Shown: positions 18,919 through 27,425, numbered from the stretch's first letter. The stretch: DNA of 39,980 nt from Nitrospirota bacterium (GCA_016214845.1 JACRMS010000002.1:1-39980), one strand, 5' to 3'. The notes: generated by a model from the letters alone, not told the origin. A program made the numbers and translations.

Positions 18919-20879
18919 GCTGCCGGACATTCTATAAAAGATATGTTTTTAAAGTTGGCTTTCAACCCCGCTATAAACTCATCTTTGCCTTCCATCTTTT
19001 CCGAGTAATACAACTTTATCTTTGAGTGGAAGTCTCTCAGTTTTTTCATAAGCTTATGAAGGCTGTCACCTTCAATGGATATCATTTTTGTTATATCGAT
19101 GCCGAGCTCCTTATTTTCGGTCTTCAGGTAATTCGACATCCTCCTGTACAGCTTTTTACAGTTAATGTCATCCATTTTTCCCCGGAGCTCAAGACACATA
19201 TGCCCGGCGCTCAGGTTTCTTTTCAGCTTCAGCTCCAGATAGTTAAAAGACATATCAGGAAGGCTGCGGCCCTTCAGCGGAGGGGCCAGGAACTGCAGGA
19301 GAGGTTTGCGGAATGAAGTCACGTACGTCGAGGGCTGCCGCACATCGCCGATGAATTTCAATTTAAGATATTCCTTAAATGCAAAGCCCTGTCCCAGTTT
19401 TGTCAGCGCGATCTGGGCCGCGGTTTTGTTCCCGAACATCCTTCTGTATTTCTGTTCAATGTCCATCGCAAGTATTTTTGTGTTTTGATTGGGCAGATAC
19501 GGTCTCATAATGTCGATCGCGGAATAAAAATTCCTGCAATCCTGTTTCAGTTTTTCGTTTCTTTTCTTTTTCCACGGGTCCTGATATTTCAAAGTATATT
19601 CGTAACCGGTAATGTACGTGTCGCACATCCGCATTATCGAAGGCCCAAGCTCATGGAAATCTCTCTGAAAGGCCTCTTTGAGAATATGCTGAGACTCTCT
19701 TCGTGTAAACTCCGGATGGTCAAACCAGATGCGGTGCTGCCCGTGCCATTCTTCATAGGGCATGTCGGTGCGGAGCTTCCCTTTTTCTTTGTACTCCTTA
19801 TATAACGCTGTCTGGGGGAGAGGCCCTAACTGCATGAACTGGGCAAAGTCGGGACGGAGCGCCTTCATATATTCGACCTCTTTCCAGATATTTTCTTTTG
19901 TATGATGTTCCTGAAACAAAATGCTGGAAGCCAGGACCGAGACGCCGTGGTTTCTCAGATCACTGAACAGCTTCGGCATATCTATCCCCTGGTTCTTCTG
20001 GTAATTTTCAAGATACGATTCGACCCCGAGCCACAGGAAACCCACGCCGAGCTCAAAGACATTTTCAATGCCGAAATCCATTATCGTCTCCGCGGATGAA
20101 AAGATACCGAAGTAATATTGTTTGTCATGCTTCTTCATCAGATCAAGAAGCTCCATCGCGCGTTTTTTGTTCTTGAGAAAATTTTCATCCATGACAAAGA
20201 AGTCATTGCATCCGAACTTCTTCTCCATTCTCAGACAAATATCAAACAGCTCTTTGCCCGTCTGATAGAATGGAATATGCTCGAACTTGAAGTTATGTGT
20301 TGTACAGCAGAAACGGCAGCGGTTGGGACACCCTACCCCGGATAAAAGAATGCCGGACTTGCCTAAAAGCGGTATCCCCATGAACCGTTTGTTCTCAGCG
20401 GAAGGTATCAATGGGTGTTTTATGGGGGCGTCAACCTTCTCGTTGAATAACTTTCTTAACCACCTGACCCCTTCACCACGGGCGACATAATCGCAGTCGA
20501 TCATTTTTTCTATGTCAGGGATCTGAGTGCCGTGCCCGCCGAGGATGATTTTTGTCTTCGGGCTGTGTTTTCTTATGAGCTCAGCCATCTTTTTGGCTTT
20601 AAGAAAGTTCGGGGTTATAAAGGATATCCCGACATAATCGTATCCCTTTTTAATTTCCTTGATAAAACGGTCCATCGTGGGAAAATCCAGGACAACGGCA
20701 GGGTACTCAATATTTTCAGCCATGAGGTACAGGCCGAAGCTCCTGTGGTTGTAACGAAGAGAAAAGATCCCCTGTTCCCTCGTTATCTGATTGTGATACA
20801 ACTCCATGATGTTTTCTTTGCGTCCGAATTCATCGTCTACACCGTACGGCTTAAAGACCGACGTTAATAAAAGTTTCAT
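18912..20879 (-). CDS. B12-binding-type radical SAM protein with C-terminal STAS-like domain
   Basis: A 655-residue protein. Residues 50-150 form a Rossmann-like cobalamin-binding-type domain (YDYVGISFITPNFLKAKKMAE, KIILGGHGTQIPDIEKMI, CDYVARGEG). The radical SAM cluster is C184-x3-C188-x2-C191 in GVGCPNRCRFCC, followed by a TIM-barrel core (FFVMDENFL, FLWLGVES). The typical DxHxxG B12 motif is not seen. The last 110 residues (from about 545) fit a STAS fold: AGHMCLELRGKMDDINC, then LGIDITKMISIEGDSLHKLM, ending KNISFIEC. AAAGGAG precedes the ATG by 7 bases. The substrate is unknown; a role in lipid or envelope modification would be a guess. Confidence 0.8.
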   Translation of the reverse strand: MKLLLTSVFKPYGVDDEFGRKENIMELYHNQITREQGIFSLRYNHRSFGLYLMAENIEYPAVVLDFPTMDRFIKEIKKGYDYVGISFITPNFLKAKKMAELIRKHSPKTKIILGGHGTQIPDIEKMIDCDYVARGEGVRWLRKLFNEKVDAPIKHPLIPSAENKRFMGIPLLGKSGILLSGVGCPNRCRFCCTTHNFKFEHIPFYQTGKELFDICLRMEKKFGCNDFFVMDENFLKNKKRAMELLDLMKKHDKQYYFGIFSSAETIMDFGIENVFELGVGFLWLGVESYLENYQKNQGIDMPKLFSDLRNHGVSVLASSILFQEHHTKENIWKEVEYMKALRPDFAQFMQLGPLPQTALYKEYKEKGKLRTDMPYEEWHGQHRIWFDHPEFTRRESQHILKEAFQRDFHELGPSIMRMCDTYITGYEYTLKYQDPWKKKRNEKLKQDCRNFYSAIDIMRPYLPNQNTKILAMDIEQKYRRMFGNKTAAQIALTKLGQGFAFKEYLKLKFIGDVRQPSTYVTSFRKPLLQFLAPPLKGRSLPDMSFNYLELKLKRNLSAGHMCLELRGKMDDINCKKLYRRMSNYLKTENKELGIDITKMISIEGDSLHKLMKKLRDFHSKIKLYYSEKMEGKDEFIAGLKANFKNISFIECPAAS

Positions 20880-21095
20880 TTCATTTCTCCTTTGCTATTG
20901 GCAGCATTGGAGAATAGTACGTGCAGATATTCGACCGGACTTAGTTGCAAAGCATTGCACTGCGGGCAAACCTTGTGGGGATGGATGCGGACAGTCTCAT
21001 TAAAAATAAATACATTTTCTCTTAACTACCTTGTTCCTAACGTTATCACAATAAGACAGACCGGGTCAAGGTAGCAACGATGAGCTTCAGCAGTT

Positions 21096-21113
21096 CCCCT
21101 CTATCAAGAGGGG
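21096..21113. repeat. REP-like hairpin CCCCTCT/AGAGGGG
   Basis: CCCCTCT and AGAGGGG form a 7-base stem with an ATCA loop, followed by TCAGGGGTGTGTCC. It lies between the OmpA-lipoprotein stop and the radical SAM start. The shape is that of dispersed palindromic repeats; it may end transcription from the OmpA gene, though no T-run follows on the minus strand. Confidence 0.45.
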
Positions 21114-21177
21114 TCAGGGGTGTGTCCTCATCTTTTGTACTTTTGCTCTTCTGCTCTATGGCGCTACTGCTCTGTGG

Positions 21178-22050
21178 TCACTTCGGCGTCTCTTTGTCGA
21201 GCGGGATGAGGACGATCTCTATCCTCCGGTTCTTTGACTTTCCCTCGTCGGTCTCATTGGACTCGACCGGCCTGTATTCTGAATAGCCCGCCGCATTGAG
21301 AAAGGCCGGACTGACGCCTTTGTCCTGCAGGTATCTGGCCACGGTGGTGGCGCGGGTGGTTGAGAGCTCCCAGTTGGTCGGGAATTTCTCGGCAAGCACC
21401 GAGCCGATCGGCACGTTGTCAGTATGGCCCTCTATCCTTATCTGCTTGTCCGTGATGCCCTTTAGGATCTCAGCCACCCTGTCGAGTACCTTTTTCCCGT
21501 TTGTCTTTATATCAGCCTTGCCCGAATCAAACAGTATCTTTTCGACCATGGTAAGTGTAAGTTTGTCCTTGAGCTGCTTGACTGCGATCTCGCCCTTTTT
21601 TATCTCGTCAGTAAGCTCGGACACGACATTGTCATAAGAATGCTTCTGCTCCTCGATGACGCGGTCTCTTTCTTTAATGGCGTCCATTTTTTCCTGTGTG
21701 AGTCCGGCAATGATACGGTCTTTCTCTTTAATGGCCATCAGTTTTTCCTGGGAAATTTGCGCAACGGACTTGTTTATGTCCTTATTCGCCGCCGATAACA
21801 ACTCGTTGTTCCGCATGAGATCTTCTTTCTCTGCCCCGAGTTTTGCCACATCGGCCTCAAGCGCCTCACGGGCCGCTTGTTCTTTGCTGAGCTTGTCCCC
21901 GGTCTCTTGCAGCCTATTGGCAAGCTTTGCATTTTCAGCGTTAAGGTTATTAATGTCATTGACACGCTCATCATATTTTTTCGTCGTTACACAACCGGTT
22001 GCAAGGGCAAGGCCTACAATTGCCAGCAAAACGATCTTCATAAATTTCAT
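21178..22050 (-). CDS. OmpA-family peptidoglycan-binding lipoprotein with coiled coil
   Basis: A 290-residue precursor with signal peptide MKFMKIVLLAIVGLALATGC (lipobox LATGC, Cys20). Residues 30-155 are a long charged coiled coil with repeated LMAIKEKDRIIAGLTQ and MDAIKERDRVIEEQK units. Residues 165-285 are an OmpA/MotB domain: KILFDSGKADIKTNGKKVL, IRIEGHTDNVPIGS, NWELSTTRATTVARYL and SKNRRIEIVL contain the Asp and Arg that grip diaminopimelate. It should be anchored in the outer membrane and bind peptidoglycan across a coiled-coil spacer. AGGAG lies 6 bases before the ATG. It resembles YiaD/Pal-type proteins but is not next to tol genes. Confidence 0.9.
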   Translation of the reverse strand: MKFMKIVLLAIVGLALATGCVTTKKYDERVNDINNLNAENAKLANRLQETGDKLSKEQAAREALEADVAKLGAEKEDLMRNNELLSAANKDINKSVAQISQEKLMAIKEKDRIIAGLTQEKMDAIKERDRVIEEQKHSYDNVVSELTDEIKKGEIAVKQLKDKLTLTMVEKILFDSGKADIKTNGKKVLDRVAEILKGITDKQIRIEGHTDNVPIGSVLAEKFPTNWELSTTRATTVARYLQDKGVSPAFLNAAGYSEYRPVESNETDEGKSKNRRIEIVLIPLDKETPK

Positions 22051-22164
22051 AGCTGTCTCCTAATGACGGGGTTTGGGGTTAAATAATTTTTCGTGAATAT
22101 GGCAAATTCTATCATGAAATTTGAATGTCCGCAATACAAAGATGAGCTTTGTCAATTAAGAATT

Positions 22165-22180
22165 AAAAGTGCACACTTTT
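22165..22180. repeat. IS-end repeat AAAAGTGCACACTTTT
   Basis: The same AAAAGTGCACACTTT word occurs at 39855-39869, next to the stop of the transposase at the right edge, with a third related copy at 39877-39889. It probably marks the terminal region of this IS family. Confidence 0.6.
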
Positions 22181-22255
22181 GAGCAGATTTAAAATTTAAA
22201 AGAGTACACCCCTATGAGTTGTAATCTAAAACTTAAAAACGGGAGGCTTTAGATT

Positions 22256-22739
22256 ATGGCTCAAGCATCACCTCTGGGCTCCGGCTGCAAAAGGAAAATG
22301 GTATCTCATTACCTCAATAGATGACTTTAGCCGCTATATTCTTTATGCTGTCCTTCTTAGAAGAGAAACTGCTTTTAGCCCTACAGACAGTGATTATGCG
22401 GTATGGATGCCCTTACAAGTACTACGTTGACTGTCATTCCATTTCCGATTTGTCAGAGGCCGTGATTCTCTGTGGCTTAAACACCATAAACTCACTGATG
22501 AATCCACGCCTCAATGGAAACAGGTCTTGTTAGACTGCAACGTGAAAGTTACTTATGCCCTGTCTCCTCAAGCCAAGGGCAAGGTTGAACGACCTTACGG
22601 CTGGCTTCAGGATCGGCTCATTAGAACATGCATCATGGAAAATGTCACTGATATCAAACATGCTCAGAAAATTCTCAATCAGGAGCTCCATCGATATAAT
22701 TGCCGCCAGGTTCATTCAATAACTCAGGAAGAGCAGTCT
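22256..22739 (+). pseudogene. Decayed IS transposase (rve/DDE integrase core), frameshifted and truncated
   Basis: Pieces of one integrase-core transposase are spread over three frames: LWAPAAKGKWYLITSIDDF with SRYILYAVLLRRETA, then LALQTVIMRYGCPYKYYVD, then RGRDSLWLKHHKLTDE, VTYALSPQAKGKVERPYGWL and ELHRYNCRQVHSITQE. At least two frameshifts separate them, and the N-terminal helix-turn-helix and C-terminal parts are missing, so it cannot be active. The C-terminal part of the same family is encoded at the right edge of the window. The 3' break falls inside the end of the convergent TerB-like gene. Confidence 0.85.
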
Positions 22740-23189
22740 CTTGCGCACCTTGAGTTTGGCCTGGATGAAATCCTTATGGTCTACGTGGAGAAGGCCGGCG
22801 ATTTTGCGCACCATATGCTCTTCGTGTTTGTCCACGGCGGCGTCGGAAAATGCAACTTCCCAAAGGTGCTCAACAATTGTGACCCTCTGCTCATAGGCCA
22901 GCTTCTCATTGATGAGGGACGTAAAATCAAAATACCCTGTGGCCCTGCGGATCTCATCCTCCGCGAATTTTATCATCGCGCTAATTTCTTCCTTGGAAAG
23001 ATTGAACTTCGATTGCATGATTTTTGTTATTGCCTTCCGTTCGTCTTCCTTGATCTCTGAATCTGAGCGCATCATCTCGATAAGTAAAGCGGCGGTTGCA
23101 ATCTGAAGGGAATGTTCAGACACCCTGTCCGGGTTTTCAGCAGAGGATGTTATGTATTTTTTGAAAAACTGCGTGACAGTGCGTACCAT
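22716..23189 (-). CDS. TerB-like protein, C-terminus altered by IS junction
   Basis: A 157-residue all-helical protein of the TerB (tellurite-resistance B) superfamily. The repeated acidic helical pattern is seen in ATAALLIEMMRSDSEIKEDE and in HLWEVAFSDAAVDKHEEHM plus VRKIAGLLHV, each with the Asp/Glu cluster thought to bind metal. Family members act in stress or membrane-associated complexes; no other ter gene is here. The final residues KVRKRLLFLSY are encoded in sequence overlapping the transposase fragment, so the natural C-terminus has probably been replaced by a few IS-derived residues. The core domain is intact. There is no clear ribosome site before the ATG. Confidence 0.8.
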   Translation of the reverse strand: MVRTVTQFFKKYITSSAENPDRVSEHSLQIATAALLIEMMRSDSEIKEDERKAITKIMQSKFNLSKEEISAMIKFAEDEIRRATGYFDFTSLINEKLAYEQRVTIVEHLWEVAFSDAAVDKHEEHMVRKIAGLLHVDHKDFIQAKLKVRKRLLFLSY

Positions 23190-23230
23190 GCTTGTTAGAG
23201 TACTGATTACTTTCCGGTCTTGTCAACCTT

Positions 23231-24556
23231 TCAAAACAACCCTATCTGTTTATCTTTCTTAAGCTTTTTTGTATCAGGGACAACCTTTTCACCACTGGAT
23301 TTCCCTGAGATCTTTTTCCTCTCAACTGTCTCGAAGATTTTCACCTTCCCGTACTCGCCGTCATAGCCGGGCGCGATGTGGACATTGCCTTTGCGCACAC
23401 GTGAGATCGCCTCACGCAAAAGCGGTGAGCCTGCCTTTTCAATATCACCAAGAGGTACATCCATGAGGATTTTGAATTCATTGCCGAGGGACTGAAGCAG
23501 CTTCTGATATTCCTTATCAACTGCCTTGCTGTTGGCTCCAACTTTTAAAGTCTCCGCAATGATCTCGGGAAGCGGAATTATTGAATGAAAGGTCGGCGCG
23601 CCCTTTGGCTTAAATCCTTCTTCACGGTCCGCGAGTTTTTCAACGCGGTGTACGACACCGACAGTCACTTTCTTGCCGCAGACCGGGCAGAGATAGTTAT
23701 GCTTCACGGTTTCTTTTGGTGAAAGGCTCACCTCACACTGCCTGTGTCCGTCATGGTGGTATTTCCCTTCTTCAGGGAAAAATTCTATTGTGCCAAGAAA
23801 GCCCTTTCTTGTTTTCAGCGCGGCCATCATCTTCTTGTATGAGATCTCCGTATCAAAGATATTTGCCTCACGCCCGATCTTTGCAGGTGAATGGGCATCG
23901 GAGTTGGAGATAAGCGTCAGTCTGTCAAGGGCGGAAAGCCTCCAGTTCATGGCCGGGTCTGATGAAAGCCCTGTCTCAATGGCATAAATATGGGGCGTCA
24001 GTTCCCCAAAGCATTCCTCCATTGAATCAAAACCCGATACTGCGCCGAAGACCGAGAAGTGCGGCGTCCACGCGTGCGCCGGAACAAACATCGCTTCAGG
24101 CGCGTTATCAATTACTATCTTTAAAAGCTCCTTTGCATCAAGTCCGAGTATCGGCCTTCCGTCTGAGTTGATGTTGCCGATCTTTGAAAGCGCCAGACTT
24201 ATCTTTGCTGCATCAGCGAAATCAGGGACAAAGATTAATGAATGTACCTTTCTCGTCTTTCCGTTCTTGCTGTAGATACAGCTTATCTCCGAGGAGAGAA
24301 GAAAAAATACCTCCGCCCTGCAGGAACCGTAGATGTCATCGGACTGAAATTTCTTTTTCAGCATGAACAGGCCGTTGCCGGCAGGTTCGAGTTTCTCGTT
24401 CAGTTCCATGGACCATTTCGGATGCGTGAAATCGCCGGTGCCGATCACCGTGATCCCCTTTAGCTGCGCCCATCTCCAGATGCTCTCAGGAGACATATCT
24501 TTGCTGGTCGCTCGTGAGTATTTTGAGTGAATGTGCAGGTCGGCAATAAATCGCAT
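23231..24556 (-). CDS. Endonuclease Q-like PHP-domain nuclease
   Basis: A 441-residue protein of the EndoQ type, often misnamed UvrD helicase. The PHP domain starts with ADLHIHSKYSRATS and GTGDFTHPKW (metal-binding His and Asp) and includes ISNSDAHSPAKIGREA. A Cys4 zinc element follows at YLCPVCGKKVTVGVVHR, where the first two Cys are clear. The C-terminal part PAFHS-like, with EFKILMDVPLGDI, is also family-typical. Known EndoQ enzymes cut DNA 5' to deaminated bases (uracil, hypoxanthine) and abasic sites. AAGGGA lies about 11 bases before the ATG. It sits one gene downstream of radA, giving a small DNA-repair neighbourhood. Confidence 0.88.
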   Translation of the reverse strand: MRFIADLHIHSKYSRATSKDMSPESIWRWAQLKGITVIGTGDFTHPKWSMELNEKLEPAGNGLFMLKKKFQSDDIYGSCRAEVFFLLSSEISCIYSKNGKTRKVHSLIFVPDFADAAKISLALSKIGNINSDGRPILGLDAKELLKIVIDNAPEAMFVPAHAWTPHFSVFGAVSGFDSMEECFGELTPHIYAIETGLSSDPAMNWRLSALDRLTLISNSDAHSPAKIGREANIFDTEISYKKMMAALKTRKGFLGTIEFFPEEGKYHHDGHRQCEVSLSPKETVKHNYLCPVCGKKVTVGVVHRVEKLADREEGFKPKGAPTFHSIIPLPEIIAETLKVGANSKAVDKEYQKLLQSLGNEFKILMDVPLGDIEKAGSPLLREAISRVRKGNVHIAPGYDGEYGKVKIFETVERKKISGKSSGEKVVPDTKKLKKDKQIGLF

Positions 24557-24584
24557 AGTATTTTTATCCCTTTAATTTAAATTT

Positions 24585-24709
24585 AACCACAGAAGGCACA
24601 CAGAAAATAAGAAGTGAAGTTGAGAAGCTGAGAAATTAAGAAGTTAAGCTTTCCCATTTTCTTATCTTCTCAAACTCTCTCTCCGTGCCTCCGTGTTCTC
24701 TGTGGTTAT
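24585..24709. repeat. Long imperfect inverted repeat (AACCACAGA...TCTGTGGTT class)
   Basis: AACCACAGAAGGCACACAGA at 24585-24604 is answered by GTGCCTCCGTGTTCTCTGTGGTT near 24686-24707, with mismatches. The interior holds AAGAAGT-type short repeats. It fills the gap between the EndoQ-like gene and the lipoprotein gene, and the lipoprotein stop codon (24706-24708) lies inside its right arm. Confidence 0.65.
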
Positions 24710-25467
24710 TTATCTCCTAACGGTGTCCTGAAATCATTTTCCCCGAGCGGCGGGTTTTTGATTAGCTTTACAAGCTTCACGTCAAATCTGAAATTGCCCA
24801 TGAAGATTTCCAGTTGTGACGGATACCAGAAGCCTTCGTTATTTACAGGCCCGCTGTATTTAATGTGAATGGACTTGTCCGGCAGCATGATGTCCTGTGT
24901 TAAAGGCAGGAGCGTTGCGCTGTCAAGATGGATCTCTTTGTTTTCCGCCCTTATGATATATTCCCCTCCCTCTCTGTGCATGGAACCGTTATTTAAATCT
25001 TCCCACCAGAAGATCGAGCGGAGAAATTCATTTGCGACATTACGGAGTTTGCTGTCGGTGTTCCCTACAAGGGAATACAGCTCCCCGTCTTTGATCATGA
25101 AATCTCTGACGAGCATCCCGAATTTATATATCCTCATGTGTACCCAGTCGGGTTTTTTGACAAGCACTGAGGCGTTGATGAAATCGTACAGCTCATTATT
25201 TTTCTCGATCCTGATGTCGGCGATCGCCTTGAGGACCTCAATGTCACCGCCGGCTTTTTTAATGACTTCATCGAGGGACAGTTCTTCTTTGATGTATTGC
25301 GGCGGCGGGGCAACTTTGGGGGCGCAGCCAACGGAAAAGTAAGAAATAAGAAGTAAGAAGTAAGAAGTAAAGAGCAACTTGCGGAGAAGCGATACTTTTT
25401 TAACTTCCCACTTCCCACATCCCACTTCCCACTTAATAGAACAGTATTTCAATTGCTTCCTCAACAT
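24706..25467 (-). CDS. Outer-membrane lipoprotein of LolB/DUF4292 type
   Basis: Up to 253 residues. After a hydrophobic segment LLFTSYFLLLISYF comes SVGC, an atypical lipobox (Ser rather than Leu at -3). The mature part has beta-rich stretches (YDFINASVLVKKPDWVHMRIYKFG, REGGEYIIRAENKEIHLDSATLLPL) like LolA/LolB-fold lipoproteins or DUF4292. The true start is unclear. TTG 25467 gives the longest form; TTG 25455 has GAGG six bases before it. Both overlap the end of radA, so the genes are coupled. The N-terminal coding region is made of GTGGGAA and CTTCTTA short repeats, discussed separately. It probably helps carry lipoproteins or lipids to the outer membrane. Confidence 0.7.
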   Translation of the reverse strand: MLRKQLKYCSIKWEVGCGKWEVKKVSLLRKLLFTSYFLLLISYFSVGCAPKVAPPPQYIKEELSLDEVIKKAGGDIEVLKAIADIRIEKNNELYDFINASVLVKKPDWVHMRIYKFGMLVRDFMIKDGELYSLVGNTDSKLRNVANEFLRSIFWWEDLNNGSMHREGGEYIIRAENKEIHLDSATLLPLTQDIMLPDKSIHIKYSGPVNNEGFWYPSQLEIFMGNFRFDVKLVKLIKNPPLGENDFRTPLGDK

Positions 25468-26773
25468 TCTTTACCCCGATGATCTCAACATCATGTCCGT
25501 CCAATTTTTGCGCGTTGCTTGCAGGCACGATGCCTTTTTTAAAACCAAGTTTCGCGGCCTCTTTTATCCTCGTCTCAGCCTGGCCGATGGCCCTGACCTC
25601 GCCCGACAACCCGATCTCCCCGAACGTAAATGTCCCGTGCGCTATGACGGTATTTTTAAAAGATGAGGCTATTGCCGCGATGATCCCCAGGTCAATGGCA
25701 GGCTCGTCAATCTTCAGCCCGCCCACAACATTTACAAATATATCCATTCCGCCAAGCTGCATCCCGATACGCTTATCGAGAACCGCGATGAGGAGATTGA
25801 TCCTGTTGTAGTCAACGCCGAGCGCCGTCCTCCTTGGGACTCCGAAGTTCGACGCGGTGACGAGCGCCTGAATCTCTACAAGCAAAGGCCGCGTGCCCTC
25901 CATGCTGACGGTAACCACAGAGCCTGAGACATCCAGCGGCCTCTCAGAGAGAAAAAGTTGTGAAGGATTGTCGACTTCTTTCAGTCCTGATTCCTGCATT
26001 TCGAATACACCTATCTCATTGGCAGGGCCGAACCTGTTTTTCACGGCCCTGATTATTCTGAACGGGCTTCCCCTGTCGCCCTCAAAATAAAGTACAGTGT
26101 CCACAATATGCTCCAGCACCTTCGGTCCCGCTATCGCGCCTTCCTTTGTGACATGCCCGATTATGAAGAGCGGCATAGCGTGTTTCTTTGCAAGGAACAT
26201 CAGCTTTGTCGCGCATTCCCTTATCTGGCTGACCGAGCCCGGCGCGGAGGTAAGCTCAAGGGAAAAGATCGTCTGGATCGAATCAATCACGATCACCTGC
26301 GGATAAATATCCTGAGCAACGGAGATTATGCCTTCAAGGGATGTTTCGGGAAGGAGGATGATCTTATCGGATGCGATCTGTAATCTCTCAGCCCTTAGCT
26401 TTACCTGCTCCGGCGATTCCTCGCCTGAGACGTAGAGCACCTTGCCGAGTTTTGTGAGCCCGTTGAGCGCCTGAAGGATGAGCGTGGATTTCCCGATCCC
26501 CGGGTCTCCGCCTACAAGGACAACCGAACCGAGCACCACCCCGCCGCCAAGGGTCCTGTCCAATTCTTTTATCCCGGTGGAGAACCTGCTGTCAGAGGAA
26601 GGCGCAATTTCCGAGAGGACAACCGGCTGGGCCGTCTTCTGGCCTTTGATCTTTGCGACACGCGCCTCCTCAACAAAACTGTTCCACTCCCCGCAGTCAG
26701 GGCACTTCCCCAGCCATTTGGGAGTCGCATACCCGCAGCTCTGGCATTGATAGAGTATTCTGGTTTTGGACAT
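25433..26773 (-). CDS. radA: DNA repair protein RadA/Sms
   Basis: A 446-residue RecA-like branch-migration helicase acting in recombination. It has an N-terminal zinc finger CQSCGYATPKWLGKCPDC, Walker A GGDPGIGKST, Walker B VIVIDSIQTI, and the RadA-specific KNRFG motif in RAVKNRFGPANEIGVFEM. A C-terminal Lon-protease-like domain (GGLKIDEPAIDLGIIAAIASS, TFGEIGLSGEVRAIGQ) lacks a role in proteolysis. Length and domain order are normal. It is followed by the lipoprotein gene, which starts inside its last codons, and then by the EndoQ-like gene. Confidence 0.97.
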   Translation of the reverse strand: MSKTRILYQCQSCGYATPKWLGKCPDCGEWNSFVEEARVAKIKGQKTAQPVVLSEIAPSSDSRFSTGIKELDRTLGGGVVLGSVVLVGGDPGIGKSTLILQALNGLTKLGKVLYVSGEESPEQVKLRAERLQIASDKIILLPETSLEGIISVAQDIYPQVIVIDSIQTIFSLELTSAPGSVSQIRECATKLMFLAKKHAMPLFIIGHVTKEGAIAGPKVLEHIVDTVLYFEGDRGSPFRIIRAVKNRFGPANEIGVFEMQESGLKEVDNPSQLFLSERPLDVSGSVVTVSMEGTRPLLVEIQALVTASNFGVPRRTALGVDYNRINLLIAVLDKRIGMQLGGMDIFVNVVGGLKIDEPAIDLGIIAAIASSFKNTVIAHGTFTFGEIGLSGEVRAIGQAETRIKEAAKLGFKKGIVPASNAQKLDGHDVEIIGVKNVEEAIEILFY

Positions 26774-26996
26774 GCGCTATTTTACCAAACTTTAAAATTT
26801 AAAATATCGTCCTGAAACTCTTCACTAATAACTCATAACTCTTTTCGTGCTGTTGACTTTGAAAGCGGAATTCTGTTAATTTTGAAACTCTATAATTAAC
26901 TGCAATTGTTCGCGGGTAAACGCAGAAACTGATTGGTCAGTAAATTAACTTTTATAACAGATCATGTAAATCCTGCAAATCTGCATCCTGTTCTTC
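26774..26996. other. Divergent gap between radA and tRNA-Met
   Basis: AT-rich, with no gene visible. It must hold the radA promoter and that of the tRNA. TTGGTC and TATAAC near 26932-26957 are spaced too closely to call a promoter. Confidence 0.4.
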
Positions 26997-27073
26997 GGCG
27001 GTGTAGCTCAGTCGGTTAGAGCATACGGCTCATATCCGTAGTGTCGCTGGTTCGAGTCCAGCCACCGCCACCA
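26997..27073 (+). tRNA. tRNA with CAU anticodon, probably elongator tRNA-Met
   Basis: A 77-base cloverleaf with acceptor GGCGGTG/CACCGCC, discriminator A and encoded CCA. The anticodon arm ACGG-CTCATAT-CCGT gives CAU. It lacks the three G-C pairs at the base of the anticodon stem and the C1-A72 mismatch of initiator tRNA. tRNA-Ile2 (lysidine-modified CAU) is the main alternative. Confidence 0.9.
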
Positions 27074-27086
27074 ATTACCCTTCCTG

Positions 27087-27425
27087 TTACTTGCCTATCA
27101 GCTTAAATATCTTCGTAGCTTCCTGCGGCGCAAGCGTTTTTAATATCTTATAGTGTTCCCTTGCGGAGTCCCTGTCGTTTAATTCCAGATAGACGAGGGC
27201 GAGGTTGTAATGGGCGTCTTTATAATTCGGCTCTATCTTTACAGCTGCCCTGATATAATCTCTTGCCTGCTTAAGCATTCCCAATTTGTAATAAGCATTG
27301 CCGAGATTACAGTATGCGCCCGCGTCATCAGGCCTCATGGTGATAGCGACCTTGTAAGCTTTTATCGCTTCCTTGAACATTCCAAACGTGCTGTACATCG
27401 TCCCTTGATCATGAAAATCATTCAT
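27087..27425 (-). CDS. Small TPR protein
   Basis: About 112 residues with three TPR units: FHDQGTMYSTFGMFKEAIKAY, AYCNLGNAYYKLGMLKQARDY and AHYNLALVYLELNDRDSAREHY. There is no signal peptide, so it is a cytosolic adaptor. AAAGGAGG lies only one base from the first ATG (27434) but 10 bases from the second, so ATG 27425 is taken as the start. It is convergent with the tRNA on the other strand and divergent from the lipoprotein gene that begins at 27537. The binding partner is unknown. Confidence 0.8.
   Translation of the reverse strand: MNDFHDQGTMYSTFGMFKEAIKAYKVAITMRPDDAGAYCNLGNAYYKLGMLKQARDYIRAAVKIEPNYKDAHYNLALVYLELNDRDSAREHYKILKTLAPQEATKIFKLIGK

Noticed and set aside
22716-23189. TerB-like gene as part of a tellurite or defence ter cluster
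   Set aside because: No terC, terD, terZ or associated gene is nearby; a single TerB domain is common in unrelated contexts.
25337-25372. Tandem CTTCTTA words as a CRISPR or microsatellite array
   Set aside because: There are no spacers and the unit is 7 bases; it is a short tandem repeat, discussed as part of the signal-peptide region.
26997-27073. Initiator tRNA-fMet
   Set aside because: It has a paired first base and lacks the GGG/CCC anticodon-stem pairs of initiators.
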